From Bacillota bacterium (GTDB taxonomy: Bacteria > Bacillota_A > Clostridia > Christensenellales > Aristaeellaceae), in the NCBI GenBank assembly GCA_023421735.1, contig JAEZSP010000082.1:1-64000 (forward strand): a stretch of DNA of 64,000 bases, in the 5' to 3' direction. Below the pieces are notes generated by a model. The model worked only from the letters and a program-made list of their open reading frames with translations, did no database searches and was not told the origin of the DNA. A program made the position numbers and the translations under genes. The first letter of the stretch is position 1; each line of letters starts with the position of its first letter. Below are positions 8,386 to 16,197 of this stretch, one piece after another.

Positions 8386-9024
8386 ATGGAGTCATTGACA
8401 TGGAAAGCCCAGGTGAGCAAGCCGGGGCAAAAGACCGCGATCGTGGCGGAATATGTGCTCAATGATTTGGGCGTGTTCGTCAAACGCGAAAAGCGCGTGC
8501 CGAAAAGCGCACCGTTGAATCGATTGACCGGTTTTCGCGTGGGGTACAAGGCGATACCGGACACCGATTATCGTGCTGCGCCGCTCGACCGCAATGCGAT
8601 ATTGTGGAAGAAGGTCACAGCTGTCGTCGAAAATGGCGACGGAATTCGCATATGCGGCAACCGGGCCGATCAACTTGAACTGGTCGTTGAGGGCGGACAA
8701 CGCGGCGAGGTACTTCGGTATATCGAAGTCATGCGCGACGCGCATCCGCCCGTCGCAGCCGCCGACTTCGACGCGGCTTCCTGGATCTGTTGGCGGGACG
8801 ACGACGATTGGGGCGATCCGTTTGCGCCGCTTTCCGCCATGATTGCAGAGGAATTGACCACCGAGCGCTTTCTTGATCCCGGGGTAATGGCCGAGACCGA
8901 GATTCCGGATCCGCTGTTACCCTCTGTACAAGCGGCAGGGTTTTGCACGCAATGCGGCTCGAAATTGTATCCGGATAGCCGATTCTGCGAAAAATGCGGT
9001 GCGCGGGTGACGGAAGCCGAATGA
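8386..9024 (+). CDS. Cytosolic protein with C-terminal zinc ribbon (unknown function)
   Basis: 212 residues with no signal peptide or membrane segment. The C-terminus has a zinc ribbon, CTQCGSKL then CEKCGARV, closely resembling those at the N-terminus of the preceding gene. The first about 110 residues look like a compact beta-rich domain and contain no motif I recognise. The start at 8386 is set by GAGGAGG ten bases upstream; the frame is open further upstream but that part overlaps the previous gene. The 38-base spacing implies an operon with the zinc-ribbon membrane protein. The two may interact through ribbon domains; this is inference. Confidence 0.75.
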   Translation: MESLTWKAQVSKPGQKTAIVAEYVLNDLGVFVKREKRVPKSAPLNRLTGFRVGYKAIPDTDYRAAPLDRNAILWKKVTAVVENGDGIRICGNRADQLELVVEGGQRGEVLRYIEVMRDAHPPVAAADFDAASWICWRDDDDWGDPFAPLSAMIAEELTTERFLDPGVMAETEIPDPLLPSVQAAGFCTQCGSKLYPDSRFCEKCGARVTEAE

Positions 9025-9030
9025 CGACAA

Positions 9031-9060
9031 GCGCCCATCGGGCCCGTGCGGGCCCAGGGC
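9031..9060 (+). terminator. GC-rich stem-loop after the zinc-ribbon operon
   Basis: GGGCCC-GTGC-GGGCCC (9040-9055), extended by an outer GCCC/GGGC pairing. There is no T-tract, so it may only be an mRNA 3'-end structure. Confidence 0.4.
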
Positions 9061-9121
9061 AATACCGCACAAATCCTACACGCGCGGACGGCTGCATTTC
9101 CGCCATCTTGCCCCTGCGGAA

Positions 9122-9245
9122 TTCTTGACGTAGGCGGAAAGTCCGCCCCTGACTGCTACGCCGGCGCTCCGGCTTCGCGCCAGGAACAAAAGTGTCGCGC
9201 TAAACTCCATCGCTTCTGTCATGGACGGAGTCCTGGTGGGCGCTT
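9122..9245 (+). repeat. Dispersed convergent-intergenic repeat, copy A
   Basis: The core starts CTTGACGTAGGCGGAAAGTC and includes the small palindrome GGCGGA-AAG-TCCGCC. Over about 64 bases it matches the minus-strand copy near 34055-33990 with about 14 differences by my count, and similarity continues more loosely to about 9240. It lies between the convergent ends of the zinc-ribbon operon and the isomerase gene. It has no coding potential that I trust. Confidence 0.65.
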
Positions 9246-9257
9246 TGCATTGAAGGA

Positions 9258-10718
9258 TCAGGAGCGCGTGCGATTTTCCCGGATTTCGACGACTACGCAC
9301 GCGATCCCAAGTGCGTGGGCCACGCGGCGAATCTCCTCGGCAAAATGGCCGATGCCCAGCGCGATGTGGTGCGTCGGGCCCTCCATGACCCAGTCATGGA
9401 TGAACGTTCGTGTGTCCGGGGAAAAGCGCGCGCGGGTGTTCGTGTTTCCTGTCGGCGGGATTGGCCCCGCGCATGACATGCCCTCGCCCACGATGAACTT
9501 GAATGTCCCCGCGTGCGTTTGGGTAATGCCAAGCATGGTGATGGGGCCCTCCTTGATTTTGAATTCGACCGAGGCGCCGTGTCCGGGCTTTCCGTGGTAG
9601 TGGGTCAGGCTGCGCAGCGCGGGCCGTCCCTGCGCGATGCCCATGTGGTGGGGCCCATCGTGACCGATGAGGATAAAATCTCCGTCAAAATCAAAGGGGT
9701 GCAATTCCGCAAAGCTGCCGCCGATGCCGAGCCTGTCCATGATGAACATGGCAAGGCATGTCTTGATGTCGTACTCGCCGCACATGGGGAACCCCCGCGC
9801 CTGCAAAAGCGTGTTTCCAACAATGAGGGATGCGGCAACGTCCCGCTGCACGCTCCCCGGCCGTCCGCCGTAATAATAGGCGAGGCCCGTGAGCGAAAAG
9901 CGCGTCACGAAGCGATCGAGCGCGGCTGCGCTCCTGGCGCTCTGGAAGAGATCCTCCTTTGTCAGCTTTTTCGTGACCGGGTCGCTCTTGGGATCGGGCA
10001 TGTCAAAGAGTGCTTCGATCCGGACGATCTGCTCTCGGATTTCACCTTCCGTCACCCGGTCGTAATCCTCCGCGAGGTCGTCGATTTCAAGAAGCGGCAC
10101 GTGAACGCCGAACGCGGCTGAAAGTGCCGTTGGGTCGGCATGCATGTCGTACATGGCTTCGAGCACGTGACCCATGAGGCCCAGACGCGCCCCTTTGAGC
10201 GCGCGCAGCACCCGTGCGACGCGCAGCCACCGCTCGATTTCATGCTCGACAAACGGATCCGCAACAAGCGTTCCAATAACCACGTCTTCCACGGGACGCC
10301 CATAGCGCAGAGACACGTTCATAAATTCCGGAACCGAGCAGATGTTGTCGTTTTCGAGCTGCATCCGCGTATTTGCGATCGTATAATCGAGTCCCGCGCG
10401 CGGCTGCAACGCAAGAAGCACCAGCGGAAGCCCGCAGTCCCGCAAAATGGGCGCGAACACGCTGGAGGTGGCATAGGTGGTCATATCGACAAAGACCATA
10501 TCCAGATCGGCGGCGCGCAGTTTCTTCGCCGCCTCATATGCGGCGGGGCTCGAATCGATGATGCCGAGATCGAGTACAAAATCCCCCTGTGCGGCAAGCT
10601 TTCTTTCGATCTGTGCATGATAGCCCGACAGACTCTCGAAAAGGCCGGGAAACTGCGCCCAATACGGTTCGTGCGCGACGCCGAATAGGCCGATGCGCGC
10701 CACAGTCTGATCGCTCAT
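9258..10718 (-). CDS. L-arabinose/L-fucose isomerase family protein
   Basis: 486 residues, close to the roughly 500 of AraA. The family fold is indicated by the C-terminal half, where metal and catalytic candidates line up: Glu315 (CGEYD), Glu338 (FAELHPFDFDGD), His353/His357 (GHDGPHH) and His450/451 (THHIALGIGH), matching the Glu-Glu-His-His set of AraA. The activity is therefore expected to be Mn-dependent aldose-ketose isomerisation of a pentose or deoxyhexose. No ribulokinase or epimerase is nearby, so the sugar is uncertain. The start at 10718 is chosen for the AAGGGGG seven bases upstream, although an in-frame ATG lies six bases earlier. It is divergent from an AraC regulator that probably controls it. 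Confidence 0.8.
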   Translation of the reverse strand: MSDQTVARIGLFGVAHEPYWAQFPGLFESLSGYHAQIERKLAAQGDFVLDLGIIDSSPAAYEAAKKLRAADLDMVFVDMTTYATSSVFAPILRDCGLPLVLLALQPRAGLDYTIANTRMQLENDNICSVPEFMNVSLRYGRPVEDVVIGTLVADPFVEHEIERWLRVARVLRALKGARLGLMGHVLEAMYDMHADPTALSAAFGVHVPLLEIDDLAEDYDRVTEGEIREQIVRIEALFDMPDPKSDPVTKKLTKEDLFQSARSAAALDRFVTRFSLTGLAYYYGGRPGSVQRDVAASLIVGNTLLQARGFPMCGEYDIKTCLAMFIMDRLGIGGSFAELHPFDFDGDFILIGHDGPHHMGIAQGRPALRSLTHYHGKPGHGASVEFKIKEGPITMLGITQTHAGTFKFIVGEGMSCAGPIPPTGNTNTRARFSPDTRTFIHDWVMEGPTHHIALGIGHFAEEIRRVAHALGIACVVVEIRENRTRS

Positions 10719-10739
10719 GTGCATCCCCCTTTTTTGCAC

Positions 10740-10745
10740 ATTATA
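10740..10745 (-). promoter_or_regulatory. -10 element of the isomerase gene without a good -35
   Basis: A perfect TATAAT on the minus strand lies 22 bases upstream of the isomerase start, yet no acceptable -35 hexamer is found 16-19 bases further up. This is typical of activator-dependent promoters and fits control by the divergent AraC protein. Confidence 0.5.
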
Positions 10746-10826
10746 AAGGATTTTCGATGGGATATGTAGAAAGAGAATGAGCGTGATCGTCGATCCGTCA
10801 GCACAGAATGAGCAGGGAGGCGTAAA

Positions 10827-11717
10827 ATGCGCGTGGACGAGATACAGCCGTTGGTTCGGCTGTGCCATATTTTTTCCGTGGAGCGGGGAACACCGCTTGA
10901 AGCCAAGCATTGCGCCGATCGCAGGCTCATTTATGTCCGCCGGGGCAAGGGCCGTTTTATCGTTGCGGGTGAAACGGTAGAGACGCGGGAGGGCGATCTG
11001 TTCCTCTTTCCGGCCGGGACGCTCTACGAGGCAAGCGGTCAGATGCAGCTCGTCGGCGTCAACTTTGACATGATCGGGCGCGCCGGCGCGCCGCCCATTC
11101 CGGTCGCGATGATCCATCCCACGCGCTACCGGGACGATCTGCGCGTAGAGGCGGAGCCGGTAGAGGATCAGCCCGCACTCAACGGCGTCGTTCGGCTGCG
11201 GGATGCGTCGTTTGCCGAAGAGCGACTTGAACGGATGTTAGAGGAGTACGGTGCGCGCCGCCTTTTTTTTCACACAGGCCTGCGCGGAGAGATGCAGGCG
11301 CTCGTGGTTCGGATCGTGCGGGAGGCGATGCGCGGCGAGCCGGAAAATTTGGCGGAGCGCATCCTCCAATATATCCGGGATAACTATGCGCACCCCATGA
11401 CCAACCAAACCCTGGAGGACGCGTTTCACTTTCACGAATCGACGCTCAGCCGCGCGCTGCGGCGGCACACGGGCATGCCGGTGCACCGCTACCTTCTGGA
11501 ATATCGCATCCGGCAAGCGGTGAACCTGCTCGAACACCAGCCCTATACGGTTGAGGAAGTGGCGCATAAGGTCGGCTTCGAGGACGCCAATTATTTCACG
11601 CGCTACTTTAAAAAGATCATGGGCGTTACCCCGGGGACCTACCTGTCCGGCGCGCGCGATCCCCATAAATCGCCCCAAAACACCATCCATGTCGAGATGG
11701 AAAAACCGGAGCCGTAA
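10827..11717 (+). CDS. AraC-family transcriptional regulator
   Basis: 296 residues. The N-terminal part (about 1-120) is a cupin-type sensor domain (LIYVRRGKGRFIVAGE, then GDLFLFPAGTLYEA). The C-terminal hundred residues hold the paired helix-turn-helix motifs, with the second recognisable at EEVAHKVGFEDANYFTRYFK. The start follows GGGAGG at 10815-10820. It is divergent from the isomerase gene across 108 bases, so it is the obvious candidate regulator and probably activates in response to a sugar. A polar tail of about 25 residues follows the DNA-binding domain. Confidence 0.9.
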   Translation: MRVDEIQPLVRLCHIFSVERGTPLEAKHCADRRLIYVRRGKGRFIVAGETVETREGDLFLFPAGTLYEASGQMQLVGVNFDMIGRAGAPPIPVAMIHPTRYRDDLRVEAEPVEDQPALNGVVRLRDASFAEERLERMLEEYGARRLFFHTGLRGEMQALVVRIVREAMRGEPENLAERILQYIRDNYAHPMTNQTLEDAFHFHESTLSRALRRHTGMPVHRYLLEYRIRQAVNLLEHQPYTVEEVAHKVGFEDANYFTRYFKKIMGVTPGTYLSGARDPHKSPQNTIHVEMEKPEP

Positions 11718-11771
11718 AAACCGGAAGATGGCTCCAGCATAAAACGAGCAGGAACCGAGACGCGCCGTCCG

Positions 11772-12635
11772 TCATTTCCGATACACGGAAGGCGGTATGT
11801 TCTCCTTTGTTTTGAAGGCGCGGCTAAACGAACTGATGCTCTGAAAGCCGATGTTCTCCGCGATATAGCCGATCGAATGGTGCGTCGTCACGAGCATTTC
11901 CTTCGCCTTGTTGAGGCGCGAGTGCAGGTGGTACTGGATGGGCGATGTGCCAAACGTATTTTTAAATTGCCTGCTCAGATGATATTTGCTCATGTGGACG
12001 TTGTTTGCCAGTTCGTCAAGGGAGATTTCCCGATGCAGATTCTGATCCAGATAATCCTTCACCTGATAGGCGATATTGAGCGTTTGTTCGGGCACCACCG
12101 CGTTTCCCCAGCGTACCTCGCGCAAAAGCGTCGAAAACAGCTGTACGAGCAGGCCGCGCAGGATCAGATCAAAATACACCATGCGCAGTTCGTACTCGCT
12201 GATGATGCTGAATAAAATCGACTCGATGTTCTTTGGATTTCGCAGCCTGATGTGCGGCGGCAGGCCGGGATAGAACTCGTCAAGGATGTCCTGCCGAAAA
12301 AGATTGCGATCGGCTTCGGGGATTTGTTCGCGATTATTGAAGCAGATATATACATACGGACTGAGCTTGTCCTCAAAAAGATCAAAGTGAACATGCGGCT
12401 GCTGGATCGGTTCCTCGCTGACGCTGCGGATGGAATGCGGCTGATTGGGACGAAAGATGAAAATATCCCCCGGAATGCCCTGATAGACGACGCCGTCCAC
12501 GACGACTTCGAGTGTGCCGTTTTTTAGCAGCATGATTTCATAGTCGAAAATGACACGCATCTGGATCTTCCAGCCACTTTCCTGCCAGCCACCCAAAGCA
12601 ATTCGCACGTAAGGCTCTATCTGAGGATACTTCAT
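11772..12635 (-). CDS. AraC-family transcriptional regulator
   Basis: 287 residues. The N-terminal cupin domain includes GDIFIFRPNQPHSI near residue 70; the C-terminal AraC helix-turn-helix pair includes SLDELANNVHMSKYHLSRQF and IAENIGFQSISSFSRAFK. The start at 12635 follows AAGGGGG. The gene sits directly downstream of the GH172 gene on the same strand but has its own promoter (12660-12688) and is separated from it by a perfect hairpin. It probably senses a saccharide and controls the GH172/Opp genes. It is only distantly similar to the AraC protein next door, so it is not a recent duplicate. Confidence 0.9.
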   Translation of the reverse strand: MKYPQIEPYVRIALGGWQESGWKIQMRVIFDYEIMLLKNGTLEVVVDGVVYQGIPGDIFIFRPNQPHSIRSVSEEPIQQPHVHFDLFEDKLSPYVYICFNNREQIPEADRNLFRQDILDEFYPGLPPHIRLRNPKNIESILFSIISEYELRMVYFDLILRGLLVQLFSTLLREVRWGNAVVPEQTLNIAYQVKDYLDQNLHREISLDELANNVHMSKYHLSRQFKNTFGTSPIQYHLHSRLNKAKEMLVTTHHSIGYIAENIGFQSISSFSRAFKTKENIPPSVYRK

Positions 12636-12659
12636 ATGCATGCCCCCTTCCGCGCCTCT

Positions 12660-12688
12660 ATTATACGCATTTACATGTGGGAGGGCAA
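12660..12688 (-). promoter_or_regulatory. Sigma-A promoter of the second araC-type gene
   Basis: Minus strand: TTGCCC (12688-12683), 17-base spacer, TATAAT (12665-12660). The leader before the start at 12635 is about 20 bases. Confidence 0.65.
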
Positions 12689-12706
12689 GAGGACTCATTT
12701 CATATC

Positions 12707-12744
12707 AAGGCAATCGTTTGCGCTGCGCGGCAAACGATTGCCTT
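12707..12744. terminator. Perfect 15-bp inverted repeat between GH172 and araC genes
   Basis: AAGGCAATCGTTTGC and GCAAACGATTGCCTT flank an 8-base loop. It lies 38 bases after the GH172 stop, so it most simply ends or protects that transcript. The lack of a T-tract and its closeness to the araC promoter leave open an operator role. Confidence 0.55.
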
Positions 12745-12781
12745 TGACTGATCCGATTGGGAGTCATGACGTGTCTGCTTG

Positions 12782-13849
12782 TCAGATCACTTCAAGTCCA
12801 TCCTTATCGGGGAGCTTGGGGAACGGCGTTGCCGGCAATGTCTGGTACCAGTACGCGACGGATGCGAGATCCTCCTGCAGCGGCAAGTAGCGCCCGCCCT
12901 CGCGCCAACCAAGCGCCTGGATCGTTACGCGCAGATCGCTGTCAAAGTGAATGGGATCCGTAATGTGCCAGCGGTACATGCCAAAGCGGAACTGGCTGCG
13001 ATTGAGGGTGTCGGGCGTGATGACCTGAAGCCCTGCATACGGCGTCGAGAAGGGCATATACCGGTCGTGCGTTACCGGGTCCTCAAAGTCGTAGGAGCCG
13101 CAGAAGTAGTCCTCGGTACCGGTGCCGCAGATCGTGGGATACTCCTTGTCTCCATCCATGTAGAACTTGATTTCTCCTTCGCCCCACCAGTTGTTGTTGT
13201 TCGTGCCCCACGCCATGTACGTGCCGACATACTGGCCCTTGCCGCGGATGCCGTCGACGATGGTATAGACCTCCTTGTAGGGAAGGGGGTTCACGCGCCG
13301 GAATTGCGCGTGAAAGTATGCGACTTCGTCCGGTAAATCTGTGAGGGCATATGTCACCTGGTAGAACATGACCATGTCCTCATCCGCGATGTTCTCAAGC
13401 GTCATCCGACAGCTCTTTTGAAACGGCATCTGCCAATAGCAGTTGAAGGCGCTGCCGGGATTGACGCATACCGCAAGCGAATTGATTTGCGCGTACACGT
13501 TCCAACCCATGCAGAAAAAATCGCCCACCGGGCATTCGACGGAGGGGTTTTCCTGTCCGTCCCAATAGATGCGCAGGATCGTGTTGCGCCACCTCTTGGT
13601 CGGGGTCATCCAGATGTGGTTGATGATCCCCGGGCCTTCGATCTTTGCCATTTCGAAGGTGGATTTCGCTGCGATCCGCACACATGGATTGACCTTCCAC
13701 CCCGTGCCCAGATCACGTGCAGCGCTTTTTGCGATGCCCTCTTCAAGCGGACACTTGCCGCCTTCCCCCTTGGTGCCTGTGTAGTTCTCCGGGCTGATGG
13801 AGCGTGTTCTGGTGTTCGAGACGCGGTAGAGGCTCGACAATTCAATCAT
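12782..13849 (-). CDS. GH172 (DUF2961) family glycoside hydrolase
   Basis: 355 residues with no signal peptide, so probably cytosolic. The N-terminal RTRSISPENYTGTKGEGG block and the GTGTEDYFCGSY block are diagnostic of DUF2961, now GH172, whose characterised members act on alpha-D-fructofuranosides and D-arabinofuranosides. Likely catalytic acids are Glu246 in GTGTED and Glu224 or Glu226 in GEGEIKF, by analogy with the characterised fructofuranosidase. Its promoter is divergent from the solute-binding protein gene of a full Opp-type importer, so imported oligosaccharide is probably trimmed inside the cell. Exact linkage specificity cannot be read from sequence. Confidence 0.85.
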   Translation of the reverse strand: MIELSSLYRVSNTRTRSISPENYTGTKGEGGKCPLEEGIAKSAARDLGTGWKVNPCVRIAAKSTFEMAKIEGPGIINHIWMTPTKRWRNTILRIYWDGQENPSVECPVGDFFCMGWNVYAQINSLAVCVNPGSAFNCYWQMPFQKSCRMTLENIADEDMVMFYQVTYALTDLPDEVAYFHAQFRRVNPLPYKEVYTIVDGIRGKGQYVGTYMAWGTNNNNWWGEGEIKFYMDGDKEYPTICGTGTEDYFCGSYDFEDPVTHDRYMPFSTPYAGLQVITPDTLNRSQFRFGMYRWHITDPIHFDSDLRVTIQALGWREGGRYLPLQEDLASVAYWYQTLPATPFPKLPDKDGLEVI

Positions 13850-13893
13850 GGAAATCTTCCTTTCTGCTCTGCGCCAGTTTCCTTATGCGAAAG

Positions 13894-13922
13894 AGTATAT
13901 ATGCGTCAATCCCCTTCGTCAA
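13894..13922 (-). promoter_or_regulatory. Sigma-A promoter of the GH172 gene
   Basis: Minus strand: TTGACG (13922-13917), 17-base spacer, TATACT (13899-13894). The leader is about 40 bases. Confidence 0.7.
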
Positions 13923-14070
13923 GCAATTCGAACGAATGCAGCACAATGTGAAAATCGAGCGCAACGTATGCCAAAAAACCGCTTGCGGCGGGTGATTTTG
14001 GACGCGGGATGTGCAGCGGTTTTGTTATGGAACAAAGCAAGATATGTAAAATGAAACACAAGATATGCGA

Positions 14071-14099
14071 TTGAGTTTTGCATAATCTGACGATAAAAT
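14071..14099 (+). promoter_or_regulatory. Sigma-A promoter of the Opp-type importer operon
   Basis: TTGAGT at 14071-14076, 17-base spacer, TAAAAT at 14094-14099. It gives a leader of about 110 bases before the binding-protein start. Confidence 0.65.
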
Positions 14100-14215
14100 G
14101 ATAAATAAAGTGATTGAAATACGGTGTGTTGCGTTAAGCCATAAGGAATCGTTGTTGGGCATTGCTGGATTATGATGGCGCATGAAGTCGCCATGAATAA
14201 TGGAGGTAGAAAACA

Positions 14216-16102
14216 ATGAGGAGAATGATCTCACTGGTGATCGCGCTTATGCTGGTCATAGGCACAATGGGGTCGGTCGCGTTTGCTGACGAACAGACCG
14301 TCGCCGGCACGCCGCGTTCAGAGACGTTGGTCGTCGAGAACCTGAGCGGCGTGGTGAGCAATCCCGGTCAGTCCAACCCGTACATGAGCGGCACCAACTA
14401 CGACCGCGGACTTCACCAGCTGGTGCTGTCCAACCTCTGGGATATGGATACCATCAACGGCGTCCAGATTCCGGATCTTGCTGCGGAACTGCCCACCCCG
14501 CTCAATGACGACTTCACCAGCTTTGAAGTGAAGTTGACCCAGGGCGTCAAGTGGTCGGACGGCGTGGATTTCACCGCCGATGACGTGGTTTTCACAATCA
14601 ACGAAGTCATCGGACTCAAGGACGTTCTATCGATGGGCGCATGGCTTGCGAACATCGTCTCCTCCTGCGAGAAGGTGGACGATTACACCGTCATCATCAA
14701 TACCGTCGACAGCCGCCCGCGCATTTCCGAGGATTTGGGCGTTACGGTCTGGGGCAACGGCCTGCGCATCATTCCCGAACACTACTGGAAGGATCACGAC
14801 CTGGCGACCGATCCCTACGAGGACCCCATCGGCACCGGCCCCTATACGCTGGGTGCCTATGATCCCAACGGCTACTGGTTCCTTTATGAGCTGCGCGAGG
14901 ATGCGCAATACTCCGACGTCGGCGTTTTGACCGGCAAGGTACCGGCTGCCAAGTACGTGCTTTTCACCGCCTATGGCACCGAGGAAAAGAAGGCCATGGC
15001 GATGCTCAACAACGAGTGCGACATTCTCTGCGACATCTCGCCGGAAGCGTGGGAAGTTCTCCTCGCCGGCAATCCGAACGTCGCTTGCTGGCTGCCTGAC
15101 TACCCCTATGGTTGCTTTGATGATCCCTGCGAGCGCGGCATCGTGTTCAACTGCGACGTTGCGCCGTTTGACAACGTTCAGGTGCGCTGGGCAATGGCGC
15201 TTTCCCTAGACATCGTGCAGGCTTCGATGGATACGTTCACCGGCCAGATGCGCGTTTCCCCGCTGTGCATGCCGCCGACGACCTTCCTCTCCAATGCCTT
15301 CCATAAGCCCATGCGCGATGAGCTGATCGCCTATACATGGGATGACGGCTATCAGCCCTTCGACAAGGACTATGCACTCGAACTTCAGCAGGCATTGCTC
15401 GATGAGGGCATCGACACCGTGAAGGACATGACCGAAGACGAGCTGATTGACCTGTTCGGCATCGGCTGGTGGAAGCATGACGCCGCGAAGGCCGAAGAAC
15501 TTTTGACCGGCGCGGGCCTCAGCCGCGATGCGGACGGATTCTGGACGTATGAAGGCGAGCGCGTATCCTTCGAGATCATTGCGCCGTCCGGATTTGAAAC
15601 CCAGTCTGAGCGCCTTGCGTATGCATGCCAATCCCAGTGGTATCAGTTCGGTTTTGACGTAACCGTGCAGGCATCGGAAGCCGGATTCTTCCATTCCGTC
15701 AACGGTTTGGGAGAGTATACGAGCGGTTCCTGGTGGCCGTCCTGCGGCGTCATGCGCGACCTGTATACCCAGCTTTCCGGCTGGAACACCAAGTTCTATA
15801 CACCCAACGGAACCGTGACCAACGGAACCTTCACCCGGTTCCGCAGCGAGAAGCTGGATGAGATTTTGAACACCATGGCGCCCATGGCAAGCGGTGACGA
15901 GACATACGAACTCTCCAAAGATGCGCTGATGGTCATGGCGGACGAAGTTGCGTGGCTGCCGATGTTCGGCACCTCGAAGCTGGTTCCCACCAACTCCACT
16001 TACTGGACGAATTATCCGGATTCCTCGAATCCGTATAACGGACCCTGGTGGTGGTGGAGCTGCTTCAAGTACATCGTGACCGAAATCGAACCGGCCCAAT
16101 AG
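14216..16102 (+). CDS. Extracellular solute-binding protein, family 5 (Opp/Dpp type)
   Basis: 628 residues. The N-terminal signal peptide (MISLVIALMLVIGTMGSVAFA) has a type I-like AFADE cleavage region and no lipobox cysteine, so membrane anchoring is not evident. The SBP_bac_5 body follows, with the typical LTQGVKWSDGVDFTADDVVF block near residue 100 and RWAMALSLD in the middle. The start follows TGGAGGT. It heads the importer operon 14216-20037 and is divergent from a GH172 hydrolase, which suggests an oligosaccharide rather than a peptide as ligand; several family 5 proteins are known to bind sugars. The C-terminus is unusually aromatic (a run of four Trp). Confidence 0.92.
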   Translation: MRRMISLVIALMLVIGTMGSVAFADEQTVAGTPRSETLVVENLSGVVSNPGQSNPYMSGTNYDRGLHQLVLSNLWDMDTINGVQIPDLAAELPTPLNDDFTSFEVKLTQGVKWSDGVDFTADDVVFTINEVIGLKDVLSMGAWLANIVSSCEKVDDYTVIINTVDSRPRISEDLGVTVWGNGLRIIPEHYWKDHDLATDPYEDPIGTGPYTLGAYDPNGYWFLYELREDAQYSDVGVLTGKVPAAKYVLFTAYGTEEKKAMAMLNNECDILCDISPEAWEVLLAGNPNVACWLPDYPYGCFDDPCERGIVFNCDVAPFDNVQVRWAMALSLDIVQASMDTFTGQMRVSPLCMPPTTFLSNAFHKPMRDELIAYTWDDGYQPFDKDYALELQQALLDEGIDTVKDMTEDELIDLFGIGWWKHDAAKAEELLTGAGLSRDADGFWTYEGERVSFEIIAPSGFETQSERLAYACQSQWYQFGFDVTVQASEAGFFHSVNGLGEYTSGSWWPSCGVMRDLYTQLSGWNTKFYTPNGTVTNGTFTRFRSEKLDEILNTMAPMASGDETYELSKDALMVMADEVAWLPMFGTSKLVPTNSTYWTNYPDSSNPYNGPWWWWSCFKYIVTEIEPAQ

Positions 16103-16130
16103 CGCCGCGCGAATACAACCTGTAACAGGG

Positions 16131-16156
16131 CGGGAGGGCGCAAACGCGCTCTCCCG
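16131..16156 (+). promoter_or_regulatory. Stem-loop between binding protein and permease genes
   Basis: CGGGAGGGCG pairs with CGCTCTCCCG (one mismatch) around a short loop and lacks a T-tract. Such structures after binding-protein genes commonly raise binding-protein mRNA relative to the permeases by stabilising the upstream message or by partial termination. Confidence 0.5.
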
Positions 16157-16197
16157 GCTCTGCTATATTATGAGGCGCATTTCAAGGAGGGTTACCC

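Larger units (their letters stand above)
13850..14215. other. Divergent regulatory region between GH172 and the Opp operon
   Basis: 366 bases without a gene. It contains the GH172 promoter (13894-13922, minus), a long-looped inverted repeat AAAACCGCT/AGCGGTTTT (13975-13983 and 14015-14023), the binding-protein promoter (14071-14099, plus), and a small hairpin ATGGCG-N8-CGCCAT (14175-14194) just before the ribosome binding site. The layout suits control of both arms by one regulator. Confidence 0.6.

Noticed and set aside
9046..9600. Plus-strand frame of 184 codons across repeat copy A
   Set aside because: Runs into the antisense of the isomerase gene and has no initiation signal; treated as repeat plus shadow.
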